Source: Schaalia odontolytica
GTDB taxonomy: Bacteria > Actinomycetota > Actinomycetes > Actinomycetales > Actinomycetaceae
Direction: 5' to 3'
Length of the DNA stretch: 64,000 nucleotides
Assembly: GCF_009730335.1 (NCBI RefSeq)
Contig: NZ_CP046315.1
Span: 1,798,001 to 1,862,000, forward strand
In this document: positions 8,094 to 16,696 of the stretch, piece after piece
How the letters are laid out: each line of letters begins with the position of its first letter
How positions within the stretch are numbered: position 1 is the first letter of the stretch
Translations under genes and position numbers: made by a program
The notes under the pieces: generated by a model
Told to the model about the DNA's origin: nothing
The model's database searches: none
The model's input: the letters and a program-made list of their open reading frames with translations, nothing else

Positions 8094-9058
8094 GGGCGGT
8101 CTCCCGCGCTCAGGGACGTGCGCAGGCGCGGGTCGATGACGCGCTGCAGGACGTCAGCGACGAAACCGATGACGAGGACGAGGGTCGTCGACACGAGGAG
8201 AACCCCCTGAATCGATGGGTAGTCGTGCTGCGCGATCGCGGTCGTTAGCATCGAGCCAAGGCCGGGAAGGGCGAAGACCTGCTCGACGACGACCGCGCCG
8301 ATGAACGTGGTCGCCAGCTCGATGCCGGCAATGGAGACGACCGGGATCGAGGCGACACGCAGGCCGTGGCGGACCATCGCCTCGCCGCGCGACTCACCCA
8401 GGGAGCGCGCGAACTGCAGGAAGGGCGCGTCGAGCACGTCCAGGGCGGCGCTACGCGTGTAGCGCGTCAACGAGGCCGTGGATACCAGGACGATCGTCAG
8501 AGTCGGCAGGACGAGGGCGCGCACCGCCTGCGCGGCGTTCGTCCACCCGCGCGCGGGGAAACCAGAGGCGGGCAGCCAGTGTAGGTTCACGGCGAAGACA
8601 AGGACCAGGAGCATGCCGATCCAGAACACGGGCACGGCGATACCTAGCTGCGCGAGAGCGGAGATCACCGTTCCCGCCCAGGAGCGGCGCGCCCGCGCGG
8701 CCACGTACCCCAGCACAATCGCCAGGATCAGCGAGATCCCGAACGCCGCCAGGGTCAGCGGCAGCGTCACCGCCATGCGCGAGGCAATCTGATCGTTCAC
8801 GCTCAAACCAGACGTGAACGAGGTACCCAGGTCGCCGTGTAGCAGCACCGAGGCCCACTCCCCAAACTGGCTCCACCACGGCAGGTCCGAACCCACCTGG
8901 CGGCGGGCTGCCTCGATCTGCTCAGGTGTGGCCGTGCCCGACAAAAGCGCATTCGCCGGATCACCCGGCAGGAGACGCAGGAGAACGAAAATCGCCAGGA
9001 GGGCTGCCGATCCGGTGAGGATCAGCAGCCCCGTGCGCCGCAGCAGGTAACGAGTCAT
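8090..9058 (-). CDS. Oligopeptide ABC importer, permease (OppB/DppB type)
   Basis: A 322-residue permease with the N-terminal MTRYLLRRTGLLILTGSAALLAIFVLLRLLPGDPA signature of DppB/OppB (first membrane segment followed by the LPGDPA motif) and the EAA loop AFQ-like FARSLGESRGEAMVRHGLR near 205-225. ATG 9058 overlaps the binding-protein stop by 1 nt (TGATG); an upstream in-frame GTG is less likely. It forms the membrane pore with the OppC-like protein. Confidence 0.92.
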   Translation of the reverse strand: MTRYLLRRTGLLILTGSAALLAIFVLLRLLPGDPANALLSGTATPEQIEAARRQVGSDLPWWSQFGEWASVLLHGDLGTSFTSGLSVNDQIASRMAVTLPLTLAAFGISLILAIVLGYVAARARRSWAGTVISALAQLGIAVPVFWIGMLLVLVFAVNLHWLPASGFPARGWTNAAQAVRALVLPTLTIVLVSTASLTRYTRSAALDVLDAPFLQFARSLGESRGEAMVRHGLRVASIPVVSIAGIELATTFIGAVVVEQVFALPGLGSMLTTAIAQHDYPSIQGVLLVSTTLVLVIGFVADVLQRVIDPRLRTSLSAGDRP

Positions 9059-10560
9059 CACTTCTTGGAGATGCCCGAGACGAAGAACTGCGAGTTCAGG
9101 CCGTTGACGCCGTAGCCCGACACGTTGGAACGCGCAACGACGATCTGCGGGTAGAGGTAGAGCCAGGCGCTGGCCGCGTCCGCCGCGATCTGCTCGTTGG
9201 CGGCGCGCAGCTTCTCGGTCTGCTCATCCTCGGTGGAGGCCTGCTCAGCCTCATCGATGAGAGCGGTCACGGCCTCGTTGTTGTAACCCCAGTAGAACTT
9301 CGGGTTGCCGTACCACACGACGTCGCGCGTGTTGACGTGCTCCTGGAGGGTCGCCTGGAAGTCGTGCTCCTTGTAGACCTTCGAGTACCACTCGTCGGCG
9401 GTGATCGTGTTGATCGTGACGGTCACGCCCACCTTGGCAAGCTCGGACTTGACGAACTCTGCGACCGTGGGGTGCGGGTCGTAGGAAGGCGTATCGAGCG
9501 TGAAGCTGAGTCCCTCAGCCCCGGCCTCAGCCAGCAGGGCCTTAGAGCGCTCGGGATCGTAGGGGTTGACGGAGGTCAGATCCTCGTACCACGGGTCCGA
9601 CGGAGGAACCATCGAGCCGATCACCTGTCCGGCATTACCCCAGATGGATTCGAGGAGCTTCTCGCGGTCGATGGCCGAGTAGATGGCCTGGCGCACACGC
9701 GCGTCGTTGAAGGGCGCCTGCGCGTCGTTGAAGGCGAGCAGTTCCTTCGTCGTAGAGGTGCCCTCGGAGACCGCGAAGTCGGAGTTGCCTTGGAACGTGG
9801 CCAGCGCGTCCGGGGACTGCAGGGAGGTGATGATGTCGATGTCACCCGCGCTCAGGGCGTTCGTCATCGCGGTGGCGTCCGTGTAGTAGTGGAAGGTGAC
9901 CGCGTCGTTCTTGGGGGAATCACCCCAGTAGCCCTCGCGGGCCTTGAGCGCCAGGGTCGAGCCCTTCGTCCACGCGTCCAGCGTGTAGGGGCCGGTGCCG
10001 TCGGTCTCGGTCTGCGAGTCAAAGCCCTCGGGAACCATCCACAGGTAGGACAGGTTATAGGGCAGGGAGATCGAGCGCTGCGAGAGCGTCACGGTCAGTG
10101 TCTGGGGGTCCGTGGCCTCGACCGAGTTGATGACTGCCAGCTGCGACTTGCGCGCGGACTGGGAGTCCTCGGCCAGGACGCGGTTGATCGAGTGGACGGC
10201 GTCAGCCGCATCGAAGGCGGCGCCGTCGGAGAACGTCACGCCCTCGCGCAGGTGGAAGGTGTAGGTCAGGCCATCCTCGCTCACGTCGTAGGAGGTGGCC
10301 AGCTGGGGCTGAATCGTACCGTCGTCGGCCAGGTAGAAGAGGCCCTCGTAGACGTTACCGTTGAGCGCCTCGGTGACGCCCTGGCCGCCGCCCGCGATGT
10401 TGGAGAGGTTGACAGGTTCGTAGAGCGAGCCGATCTCGATCGCGTCGGAGGCCGAGTTGGAGGCGGCACCGCCCGAGCAGGCCGCGAGCGCCATGGCGGC
10501 AGCGATGGTCGCGGCAGTGAGGGCGAGGGGCTTGTGAGCAGTCATGCGGGGCACTTTCAT
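9058..10560 (-). CDS. Oligopeptide-binding lipoprotein (ABC importer, family 5 solute-binding protein)
   Basis: A 500-residue extracellular lipoprotein with a signal peptide ending in the lipobox LAAC (Cys28). The family-5 fold is shown by IQPQLATSYDVSEDGLTYTFHLREGVTFSDGAAFDAADAVHSINRV near 85-130 and by FNDARVRQAIYSAIDREKLL near 285. It captures peptides and delivers them to the permeases encoded downstream. Two starts are possible, ATG 10560 and ATG 10545; neither has a strong Shine-Dalgarno. As first gene of the operon it probably carries the promoter, but I could not fix a -10 with confidence. The exact ligand (peptide, nickel, other) is not determinable. Confidence 0.9.
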   Translation of the reverse strand: MKVPRMTAHKPLALTAATIAAAMALAACSGGAASNSASDAIEIGSLYEPVNLSNIAGGGQGVTEALNGNVYEGLFYLADDGTIQPQLATSYDVSEDGLTYTFHLREGVTFSDGAAFDAADAVHSINRVLAEDSQSARKSQLAVINSVEATDPQTLTVTLSQRSISLPYNLSYLWMVPEGFDSQTETDGTGPYTLDAWTKGSTLALKAREGYWGDSPKNDAVTFHYYTDATAMTNALSAGDIDIITSLQSPDALATFQGNSDFAVSEGTSTTKELLAFNDAQAPFNDARVRQAIYSAIDREKLLESIWGNAGQVIGSMVPPSDPWYEDLTSVNPYDPERSKALLAEAGAEGLSFTLDTPSYDPHPTVAEFVKSELAKVGVTVTINTITADEWYSKVYKEHDFQATLQEHVNTRDVVWYGNPKFYWGYNNEAVTALIDEAEQASTEDEQTEKLRAANEQIAADAASAWLYLYPQIVVARSNVSGYGVNGLNSQFFVSGISKK

Positions 10561-10977
10561 GTCGGGACGGGCCGGCGGTCCGTGGATACCAGGTGAAACT
10601 ACCGTAGGGACTATTTCTGCGCCTAAGGCTTTCCACCGACTAAAACAACGTGACAGCTCACCCCCACATTCCTCCCCCGCCCGGTGGCCCTGCGCACAAT
10701 CCCCCTCATTTCCGCACGCAATTCATTATTCGGATCGGCCTTGAGAGCTCAGAGACCGCATGATTTCAACGACCAATCTTCAAAACCTGAAGGAGGGCTG
10801 AGGGAATGACGTGCGAAATTGTGGGGGTACGGGAGTATCGGCGGCTGGGACGAAGACCAGGCAGGAGCGTAGGACGACGACGGAAACAGGACGAGGCCGG
10901 GCTGCCAAGGCGGCACATGCACACCGCGTAGGGCGGCTTCCACTCCAGCACCGGCACCCGCGCGGAACGAGGCCGGA
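10561..10977. other. Intergenic region, 417 bp, with two half copies of the ACGAGGCCG motif
   Basis: No credible gene. The half nearest 10560 should hold the promoter of the peptide importer. ACGAGGCCGGGC (10891-10902) and ACGAGGCCGG (10967-10976) are two same-orientation copies of the repeat core; the second abuts the ybaK stop codon. The stretch 10741-10830 has lower GC and no open frame of note. Confidence 0.5.
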
Positions 10978-11487
10978 TCAGACCTGAGCCAGGTCCGTGA
11001 CCTCAGCATCCGTCAGCTCGACGAGGTCGAGGGGGCTCAGTTCGACGCTGAGGCCTCGGCGCCCGCCCGAGATGATCATGGTCTCGTGGTCCAGGCACGC
11101 CGAGTCGATGAACACACGGTGCGAGGTGGTCTGCCCGAGCGGGCTGATGCCGCCCACGACGTAGCCAGTGCGGCGCTGTGCGACGGCAGGGTCGGCCATG
11201 GCGGCGCTCTTAGCGCCGGCGGCCTTGGCGATCAGCTTCATGGACAGGTGAGCCCGGACGGGCACACAACCGACGACGAACTCGCCGGTAGGCTCCAGGC
11301 GCACCATGAGGGTCTTGAAAGCCTGGGTGGGGTCGATGCCCAGCTTCTCGACGGTCTCCTCGCCAAATGAGCGGGCGGCCGGGTCGTGCTCGTACTCGTG
11401 AACGGTACAAGCAACGCCGGCCGCCGTGAGCGCCTCGATGGCGCGGGTGGGGCCACCACCGTGGTCTTTGCTGTGTTTACGAGCCAT
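10978..11487 (-). CDS. ybaK: Cys-tRNA(Pro)/Cys-tRNA(Cys) deacylase
   Basis: A 169-residue trans-editing enzyme of the YbaK/EbsC family. It hydrolyses cysteine mischarged onto tRNA-Pro. Conserved segments are the H-x-Y-x-HDP region near 30, TLMVRLEPTGEFVVGCVPVRAHLSMKLIAKAAGAKSAAMADP with the substrate-site lysine, and TGYVVGGISPLGQ near 107-120. Length is typical. It has its own leaderless promoter (TACACT) in the 19-bp gap behind yccF. Confidence 0.92.
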   Translation of the reverse strand: MARKHSKDHGGGPTRAIEALTAAGVACTVHEYEHDPAARSFGEETVEKLGIDPTQAFKTLMVRLEPTGEFVVGCVPVRAHLSMKLIAKAAGAKSAAMADPAVAQRRTGYVVGGISPLGQTTSHRVFIDSACLDHETMIISGGRRGLSVELSPLDLVELTDAEVTDLAQV

Positions 11488-11493
11488 GACCCC

Positions 11494-11499
11494 AGTGTA
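11494..11499 (-). promoter_or_regulatory. -10 hexamer of a probable leaderless promoter (ybaK)
   Basis: TACACT on the minus strand, 6 nt before ATG 11487, no Shine-Dalgarno. Confidence 0.55.
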
Positions 11500-11506
11500 G
11501 GACGCG

Positions 11507-11896
11507 TCAGAGGATGGACGCGGTCGGGTCGTCGATGACGGCCTTGCCGAAGGGGAAGCAGGTGATCGGGATCATCTTGAGGTTGGCGATGGCCAGCGGG
11601 ATGCCAACGATCGTAACGGCCTGCGCGGCGGCGGTAGTGATGTGGCCGATGGCGAGCCACAGGCCCGCGACCAGGAACCACACGATGTTCATGATGCCAG
11701 AGCCCGCTCCCACGCCCGGCTTGTCGATGACGCGTTTGCCAAACGGCCACAGCACGTAACCGGCGATGCGGAAGCAGGCCACGCCCGCGGGGATCGTGAC
11801 GATGAAGATGCAGGAGAAGAGTCCCGCGAGGAGGTATCCCAGGAAGAGCGGGAGCCCTCCGAAGAGGAACCAGATGATGTTGAGCAGGGTACGCAT
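11507..11896 (-). CDS. yccF: YccF family inner-membrane protein
   Basis: A 129-residue protein with two DUF307 repeats, each a hydrophobic hairpin followed by a conserved FGK-VID motif (WPFGKRVIDKP near 52 and FPFGKAVIDDP near 117). Function is unknown. The ATG at 11896 has an AAGGAAAGGAC Shine-Dalgarno. It is divergent from yggS, with about 115 bp between. Confidence 0.9.
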   Translation of the reverse strand: MRTLLNIIWFLFGGLPLFLGYLLAGLFSCIFIVTIPAGVACFRIAGYVLWPFGKRVIDKPGVGAGSGIMNIVWFLVAGLWLAIGHITTAAAQAVTIVGIPLAIANLKMIPITCFPFGKAVIDDPTASIL

Positions 11897-11999
11897 GGCG
11901 TGTCCTTTCCTTGATCTGTAAACATTCTAGTCTGCCACACCGCACGTCTCAGGTTCCCCTGAGTGGCCCCTGATTAGCCCCTGAAAGTAACACCGCGCG

Positions 12000-12005
12000 T
12001 ACCAT
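12000..12005 (+). promoter_or_regulatory. -10 hexamer of a probable leaderless promoter (yggS)
   Basis: TACCAT, 6 nt before ATG 12012, no Shine-Dalgarno. Confidence 0.55.
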
Positions 12006-12011
12006 GAGGGC

Positions 12012-12710
12012 ATGAGCATTCCCGAGGCCATCGCCACTGCCCGCGACCGCATCGACCGCGCGACGTCCGCGTGCGGCCGCACCGATTCGGTGCACCTGGA
12101 GCTGGCGGTCAAGACGCGCACGCCCGAGGAGTGCCGGGCCGCCGCCGCTGCCCTACGCGAGGCGGGCCTGCCGATCCTGCTGGGCCACAACCGGGTGCAG
12201 GAGGCGCGCGCGACGGCGGAGGCGATCCGCGAGGTGCCCGGCGCGCGCATCCACCTGATTGGGCCTCTGCAGTCCAACAAGATCAACCACGCGCTGGCCT
12301 GCGTGGACGCGATCGAGTCGCTGGACTCCCCCGCCCTGGCCTCGAAAATCGACGCACGCACGACCGGCACGCTCCCGGTGTTCGTCGAGGTGAACGTCTC
12401 GGGCGAGGCCACGAAGCACGGCTGCGCCCCCGCCGACGTGAGCGCCCTGGTCGACGTCGTCGGGGCCTCGGCCCACCTGCAGCTCGCGGGCTTCATGACG
12501 GTGGGCCTGAACTCCCCCGTCGAGGCCGACGTGCGCGCGGCCTACGCGCAGCTCCGCGGCATCAGGGACGAGGCCGCCGCGCACCTGGGCATCAACGAGT
12601 CCGACCTGGCGCTGTCAATGGGCATGAGCCGCGACCTGGAGTGGGCCATAGCCGAGGGCGCGACGATCGTGCGCCTGGGAACGGCGATTTTCGGCGCTCG
12701 CCGCGTCTGA
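12012..12710 (+). CDS. yggS: PLP homeostasis protein, YggS/PROSC family
   Basis: A 232-residue single-domain PLP-binding protein resembling the barrel of alanine racemase, thought to buffer pyridoxal phosphate and affect amino-acid pools. The family core is visible: the PLP lysine in LAVKTRTPEE (Lys35), GHNRVQEA in place of the usual GENRVQE, HLIGPLQSNKI near 87, and SMGMSRDLEWAIAEGATIVRLGTAIFG at the C-terminus. The His for Glu change in the GENYVQE motif is unusual but conservative in context. It starts at ATG 12012 from a leaderless promoter. Confidence 0.9.
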   Translation: MSIPEAIATARDRIDRATSACGRTDSVHLELAVKTRTPEECRAAAAALREAGLPILLGHNRVQEARATAEAIREVPGARIHLIGPLQSNKINHALACVDAIESLDSPALASKIDARTTGTLPVFVEVNVSGEATKHGCAPADVSALVDVVGASAHLQLAGFMTVGLNSPVEADVRAAYAQLRGIRDEAAAHLGINESDLALSMGMSRDLEWAIAEGATIVRLGTAIFGARRV

Positions 12711-12744
12711 GTAGACCGCTGGTTCGCTCCGACGCGCCACCAGG

Positions 12745-12750
12745 TAGGAT
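12745..12750 (+). promoter_or_regulatory. -10 hexamer of a probable leaderless promoter (marC)
   Basis: TAGGAT, 7 nt before ATG 12758. Confidence 0.5.
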
Positions 12751-12757
12751 TGTCTCC

Positions 12758-13378
12758 ATGATGACCGTTCTCGCTGGAATGTCCGCCGCGATCCTGGCGC
12801 TCGCCCCAATCACAAATCCGATCGGCGGTCTCGCGGCGTTCGCAGGACTCACCGCCGGCAATGCTCCGGCTGCGGTGCGCTCGCAGGCGTGGAAGACAGG
12901 CATCTATGTGTTCGCCATCCTGACGGTGTTCGCGGTCAGTGGCTCGCTCATCATGCGCTTCTTCGGCTTCGACCTGCCCTCGCTACAGATCGCGGGTGGC
13001 TTGGTCGTCGCGCACTCGGGTTTCTCGATGTTGGAAAACAAGCGCCGTGCCACCCATGAGGAGACTCAGCACGCGACCTCCAAGCCGGACGTGTCCTTCT
13101 CCCCCATGGCGCTCCCCCTCATCGCGGGGCCCGGCTCGATCGGCGTGGTCATCGCGCTGGCCGCCCGCAACACGGCCATCGGTTTTCATGTCGGCATCGT
13201 CCTGGGAATCGCGGTGACAGCGGCCGTCATCGCGCTGCTACTGCGCTACGGCACGCCCTGGATCGACAAACTGGGTGCCACCGGCGTCGGCGCGATCGTG
13301 CGCATCATGGGCTTTCTGATCCTCGTCATCGGCGTCGAGCTCATCATCCACGGGGTGCGCGCGCTCCAGCTCTTCTAA
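12758..13378 (+). CDS. MarC family integral membrane protein
   Basis: A 206-residue membrane protein with about six hydrophobic segments. LAPITNPIGGLAAFAGLT near residues 15-32 and FSPMALPLIAGPGSIGVVI near 107-125 are the two family-defining NP-containing and PLI-AGPG motifs. The family was once linked to multiple antibiotic resistance in E. coli, but that role was not confirmed and function is unknown. The ATG at 12758 fits the TAGGAT-N7-ATG leaderless pattern. Confidence 0.9.
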   Translation: MMTVLAGMSAAILALAPITNPIGGLAAFAGLTAGNAPAAVRSQAWKTGIYVFAILTVFAVSGSLIMRFFGFDLPSLQIAGGLVVAHSGFSMLENKRRATHEETQHATSKPDVSFSPMALPLIAGPGSIGVVIALAARNTAIGFHVGIVLGIAVTAAVIALLLRYGTPWIDKLGATGVGAIVRIMGFLILVIGVELIIHGVRALQLF

Positions 13379-13453
13379 GCGGAAGCCCGCCCCGGCCTCG
13401 CCGCAACGACGCTGAAGCGGGCAACGGGCCCGGCTCGCACCGAGCGAGCGCGC

Positions 13454-14503
13454 TCAGGGGATGCGGTGCACCCACTCCTCGCGCGCGAACTTCGTCTCGC
13501 AGCGCTTCCGTGCGACCTCGAGATCCGCCTCGGTGATGGTGCCGACGCTCGCGTTGTACTTCTCCTTGAAGTGGTCGAAGAACACCTTCAGGATCTCTTC
13601 GCGGGGAAGCCCGGTCTGGGAGCGCATGGGGTCCACGCGCTTGACGGCGCTGCGGGTGCCCTTGTCGCGGATCTTCTCCATGCCGATGCGCAGGACTTCG
13701 TTCATCTTGATGGCGTCGATGTCGTAGGCCATGGTCACGTGGTGGACCATGTAGCCGTTGGCCCAGCGTTTCTGCGCGGCGCCGCCGATCTTGCCCGCCT
13801 CGGAGGCGATGTCGTTGAGCGGCACGTACTTGGCCTTGATGCCGAGCTTTTCGAGGACCTCCATGACCCACTGATCGAGGTACGGGTAGGCCTGCTCGAA
13901 GCTCATTCCCTCCACGAGGGCCGTGGGGATGACGAGCGAGTAGGTGATGCAGTTGCCGGGCTCCATGAACATGGCGCCGCCGCCGGTGACGCGCCGCGAC
14001 ACGGTGATGCCGTAACGGTCGACGCCGTCCTGCTGGATTTCGTTCTGGTAGGACTGGAAGGAGCCGATGACGACCTGGGGGCCGTTCCACTCCCAAAGGC
14101 GCATGAAGGGCTTGCGGCGGCCCACGGCCACGTCTTCGACCAGGGTTTCGTCCATGGCGACGTTGATCATCGGATCGACGACGGGGCCGTGGATGACGTC
14201 GAAGTCGATGTCGTCCCACGATAGGGCGGCACCCATGGCCCGGCGTACGGCGATGCCGACGGCCTCGGGGGTCACCCCCATGAGCGTGTCACCTTCGTGG
14301 AGGGCGGCCTCCACGCGCGCGGCCAGATCCTTCGCGCTCGACGAGGCCGGGGCCCCTTCGAGGGACGCGGTGATCCGGGTGAGTGCGTCGTCGGGGTCGA
14401 GGAAGAAGTCGCCAGATACGCTCACGCGCGTCAGGCGGTCCTCCTCCACGTCGGTATCGACGACGACGAGCTTGCCTCCGGGAACTTTATACTCTCCATG
14501 CAT
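13454..14503 (-). CDS. Lipoate-protein ligase with an N-terminal accessory domain
   Basis: A 349-residue lipoate ligase that would activate lipoate as the AMP ester and attach it to lipoyl domains. The catalytic module is in the C-terminal two thirds: RLWEWNGPQVVIGSFQ near 165, VSRRVTGGGAMFM near 195 and the acceptor lysine context IGGAAQKRW near 255. The first 95 residues (MHGEYKVPGGKLVVVDTDV... ISGDFFLDPDDAL type) match the accessory domain that sits at the C-terminus in E. coli LplA or is a separate LplB protein in archaea. The domain order is therefore swapped here. ATG 14503 follows TACAAT by 7 nt. Confidence 0.87.
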   Translation of the reverse strand: MHGEYKVPGGKLVVVDTDVEEDRLTRVSVSGDFFLDPDDALTRITASLEGAPASSSAKDLAARVEAALHEGDTLMGVTPEAVGIAVRRAMGAALSWDDIDFDVIHGPVVDPMINVAMDETLVEDVAVGRRKPFMRLWEWNGPQVVIGSFQSYQNEIQQDGVDRYGITVSRRVTGGGAMFMEPGNCITYSLVIPTALVEGMSFEQAYPYLDQWVMEVLEKLGIKAKYVPLNDIASEAGKIGGAAQKRWANGYMVHHVTMAYDIDAIKMNEVLRIGMEKIRDKGTRSAVKRVDPMRSQTGLPREEILKVFFDHFKEKYNASVGTITEADLEVARKRCETKFAREEWVHRIP

Positions 14504-14510
14504 GCCCACG

Positions 14511-14516
14511 ATTGTA
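14511..14516 (-). promoter_or_regulatory. -10 hexamer of a probable leaderless promoter (lipoate ligase)
   Basis: TACAAT on the minus strand, 7 nt before ATG 14503; it lies in the 23-bp gap after ilvD. Confidence 0.55.
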
Positions 14517-14526
14517 GGCGCTCCGC

Positions 14527-16374
14527 TCACGCCCAGTCGGGCAGGACGCGCACGCCGCCCTTGTCGGCGGACGCGGCGAGCATGCCGTAGACGCGCAGGG
14601 CGTCGGAGACCTGGCGGGGACGAGGCTTGGAGGGCTTCCACGGCGCGGCGCCCTTTTCGGCGCGGCGGCGCTCAAGTTCTTCGTCGCTCACGTTCGCACG
14701 CAGGACGCGGTTGTTGACGTCGATTTCGATCTCGTCGCCGGTTCGCACGAGGCCGATCGCGCCGCCGGCCGCGGCCTCGGGAGAGATGTGACCGATGGAG
14801 ATGCCGGACGTGCCGCCGGAGAAGCGGCCGTCGGTGATGAGGGCGCACTTCTTGCCCAGGCCCAGGCCCTTGAGGTAGGAGGTCGGGTAGAGCATTTCCT
14901 GCATGCCGGGGCCGCCCTTGGGGCCCTCGTACTGAATGACGACGACGTCGCCTTCCTTGACTTGCTTGCTCAGGATGGCCTCGACGGCTTCCTCCTGGGA
15001 TTCGACGACGAAGGCCTTGCCGATAAAGTGGAAGAGGGACTCGTCGATGCCGGCGGACTTGATGATCGCGCCGTTGGCGGCGATGTTGCCGTAGAGGACG
15101 GCCAGGCCGCCGTCCTTCGTGTAGGCGTGCTCGACGGAGCGGATGCAGCCGGCCTCGGAGTCGGTGTCGAGGGACTCGAACAGGTTGGCGGTCGAGAATG
15201 CCTGGGTGGTGCGCACACCGCCCGGGGCGGCGAGGAAGCGGTGCTTGGCCTCGTCGGTGGCGCTCCCGCTGCGCACGTCCCACTCCCCCAGCCAGTCGGC
15301 CAGGTTGTCGGAGTGGACGGAGTGCACGTCGCGGTTGAGCAGGCCGGCGCGGTCGAGCTCGCCGAGCAGGGCGGGGATGCCGCCGGCGCGGTGGACGTGC
15401 TCGATGTGGTAGGTCGTGGAGTTGGGGGCGACCTTGCACAGGCAGGGCACGCGGCGCGAGATCGCGTCGATGTCGTCGAGCGTGAAGTCGACGCCGGCCT
15501 CGTTGGCGATGGCGAGGATGTGCAGGACGGTGTTGGTGGAGCCGCCCATGGCCACGTCCAGGCTCATGGCATTCTCGAAGGCGGCCTTGGTGGCGATGGA
15601 GCGCGGCAGGACGGAGTCGTCCTCGTTGTCGTAGTAGGCGCGGCACATGTCGACGATGCGCGTGCCGGCCTCGGTGAAGAGCTTCTTGCGTTCGATCTGG
15701 GTGGCCAGGGTGGTGCCGTTGCCGGGCAGGGCCAGGCCGATGGCCTCGTTGAGGCAGTTCATGGAGTTCGCAGTGAACATGCCGGCGCAGGAGCCGCAGG
15801 TGGGGCACGCGTTGGCTTCGATGCTGGCCAGCTGGTTGTCGCTGACGGAGTCGTCGACGGCCATGACCATGGCGTCGATGAGGTCGAGGCGGTGTTCGAC
15901 GACGCCGTCGACGGCGGCGCCGGATTCCATGGGGCCGCCGGAGACGAAGATGGTGGGGATGTTCAGGCGCATGGCGGCCAGGAGCATGCCGGGGGTGATC
16001 TTGTCGCAGTTGGAGATGCACACGAGGGCGTCGGCGCGGTGTGCGTTGACCATGGTTTCGACGCAGTCGGCGATGAGGTCGCGGCTAGGCAGGGAGTAGA
16101 GCATGCCGTCGTGGCCCATGGCGATGCCGTCGTCGACGGCGATCGTGTTGAATTCCTTGGCGACGCCGCCGGCTGCTTCGATGGCTCCGGCGACGAGGTC
16201 GCCCATGTTCTTCAGGTGCACGTGGCCGGGAACGAACTGGGTGAAGGAGTTGGCGATGGCGATGATTGGCTTGCCGAAGTCGCCGTCCGTCATGCCGGTG
16301 GCGCGCCACAGGGCGCGTGCTCCGGCCATGTTGCGGCCTTGGGTGGATGTTGCCGAGCGCAGCGGGCGACTCAT
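14527..16374 (-). CDS. ilvD: Dihydroxy-acid dehydratase
   Basis: A 615-residue cytoplasmic enzyme of valine, leucine and isoleucine synthesis that dehydrates 2,3-dihydroxy-3-methyl acids to 2-keto acids. Iron-sulfur ligands are visible at Cys123 (SNCDKITPG, with the usually carbamylated Lys125) and Cys196 ([11 protein letters not shown]). [21 protein letters not shown] near 525 is the C-terminal signature. ATG 16374 is preceded by GAAAGG. Length is that of the long (E. coli-like) form. It runs divergently from the MetE-like gene. Confidence 0.96.
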   Translation of the reverse strand: MSRPLRSATSTQGRNMAGARALWRATGMTDGDFGKPIIAIANSFTQFVPGHVHLKNMGDLVAGAIEAAGGVAKEFNTIAVDDGIAMGHDGMLYSLPSRDLIADCVETMVNAHRADALVCISNCDKITPGMLLAAMRLNIPTIFVSGGPMESGAAVDGVVEHRLDLIDAMVMAVDDSVSDNQLASIEANACPTCGSCAGMFTANSMNCLNEAIGLALPGNGTTLATQIERKKLFTEAGTRIVDMCRAYYDNEDDSVLPRSIATKAAFENAMSLDVAMGGSTNTVLHILAIANEAGVDFTLDDIDAISRRVPCLCKVAPNSTTYHIEHVHRAGGIPALLGELDRAGLLNRDVHSVHSDNLADWLGEWDVRSGSATDEAKHRFLAAPGGVRTTQAFSTANLFESLDTDSEAGCIRSVEHAYTKDGGLAVLYGNIAANGAIIKSAGIDESLFHFIGKAFVVESQEEAVEAILSKQVKEGDVVVIQYEGPKGGPGMQEMLYPTSYLKGLGLGKKCALITDGRFSGGTSGISIGHISPEAAAGGAIGLVRTGDEIEIDVNNRVLRANVSDEELERRRAEKGAAPWKPSKPRPRQVSDALRVYGMLAASADKGGVRVLPDWA

Positions 16375-16696
16375 GATGTGCCTTTCTTTTGCCTTGTAAT
16401 GACTCAACAGTAGGAGCGTGAGCGCTGCGTTTCCGTGCGGGTTTCGTCTCATGGACGAGGCCGGGGCTGGGTGGGGGCGGTTTTCGCGCGGTATCTCGGG
16501 GGCTGTGGCGAGCGAGTCGCCGTGTCAGTGGGTGGACGCTTGTGGGCGTGATTGCAAGGAAAACGCAAGGGGTGCGTGCGTGAATTAGCATCTTGCCAGA
16601 TGAGTGGTTGATCGCATTGGTCACGCTTCGGACATTCGGCCTCGTTCTCGACACGCGAAACGTAGGCTGGGTGCACGGATTAGAGAAAGGACTGCG
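16375..16696. other. Intergenic region between ilvD and the MetE-like gene
   Basis: 322 bp of divergent promoter region without a gene. It holds GACGAGGCCGGGGC (16454-16467) and the opposite-strand core CGGCCTCGT (16637-16645), too far apart to be one short hairpin. TAGGCT at about 16661 is a candidate -10 for the MetE-like gene, giving a leader of roughly 25 nt. No leader peptide rich in branched-chain codons was found for ilvD. Confidence 0.4.

Noticed and set aside
10749-11009. An 86-codon minus-strand frame behind ybaK
   Set aside because: It overlaps ybaK, lacks a ribosome-binding site and shows no recognisable pattern.
14788-16413. A 541-codon open frame opposite ilvD, and similar long frames opposite other genes
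   Set aside because: They are antisense shadows caused by high third-position GC; composition is extreme in Gly, Val, Asp and Ala and no start signals or domains are present.
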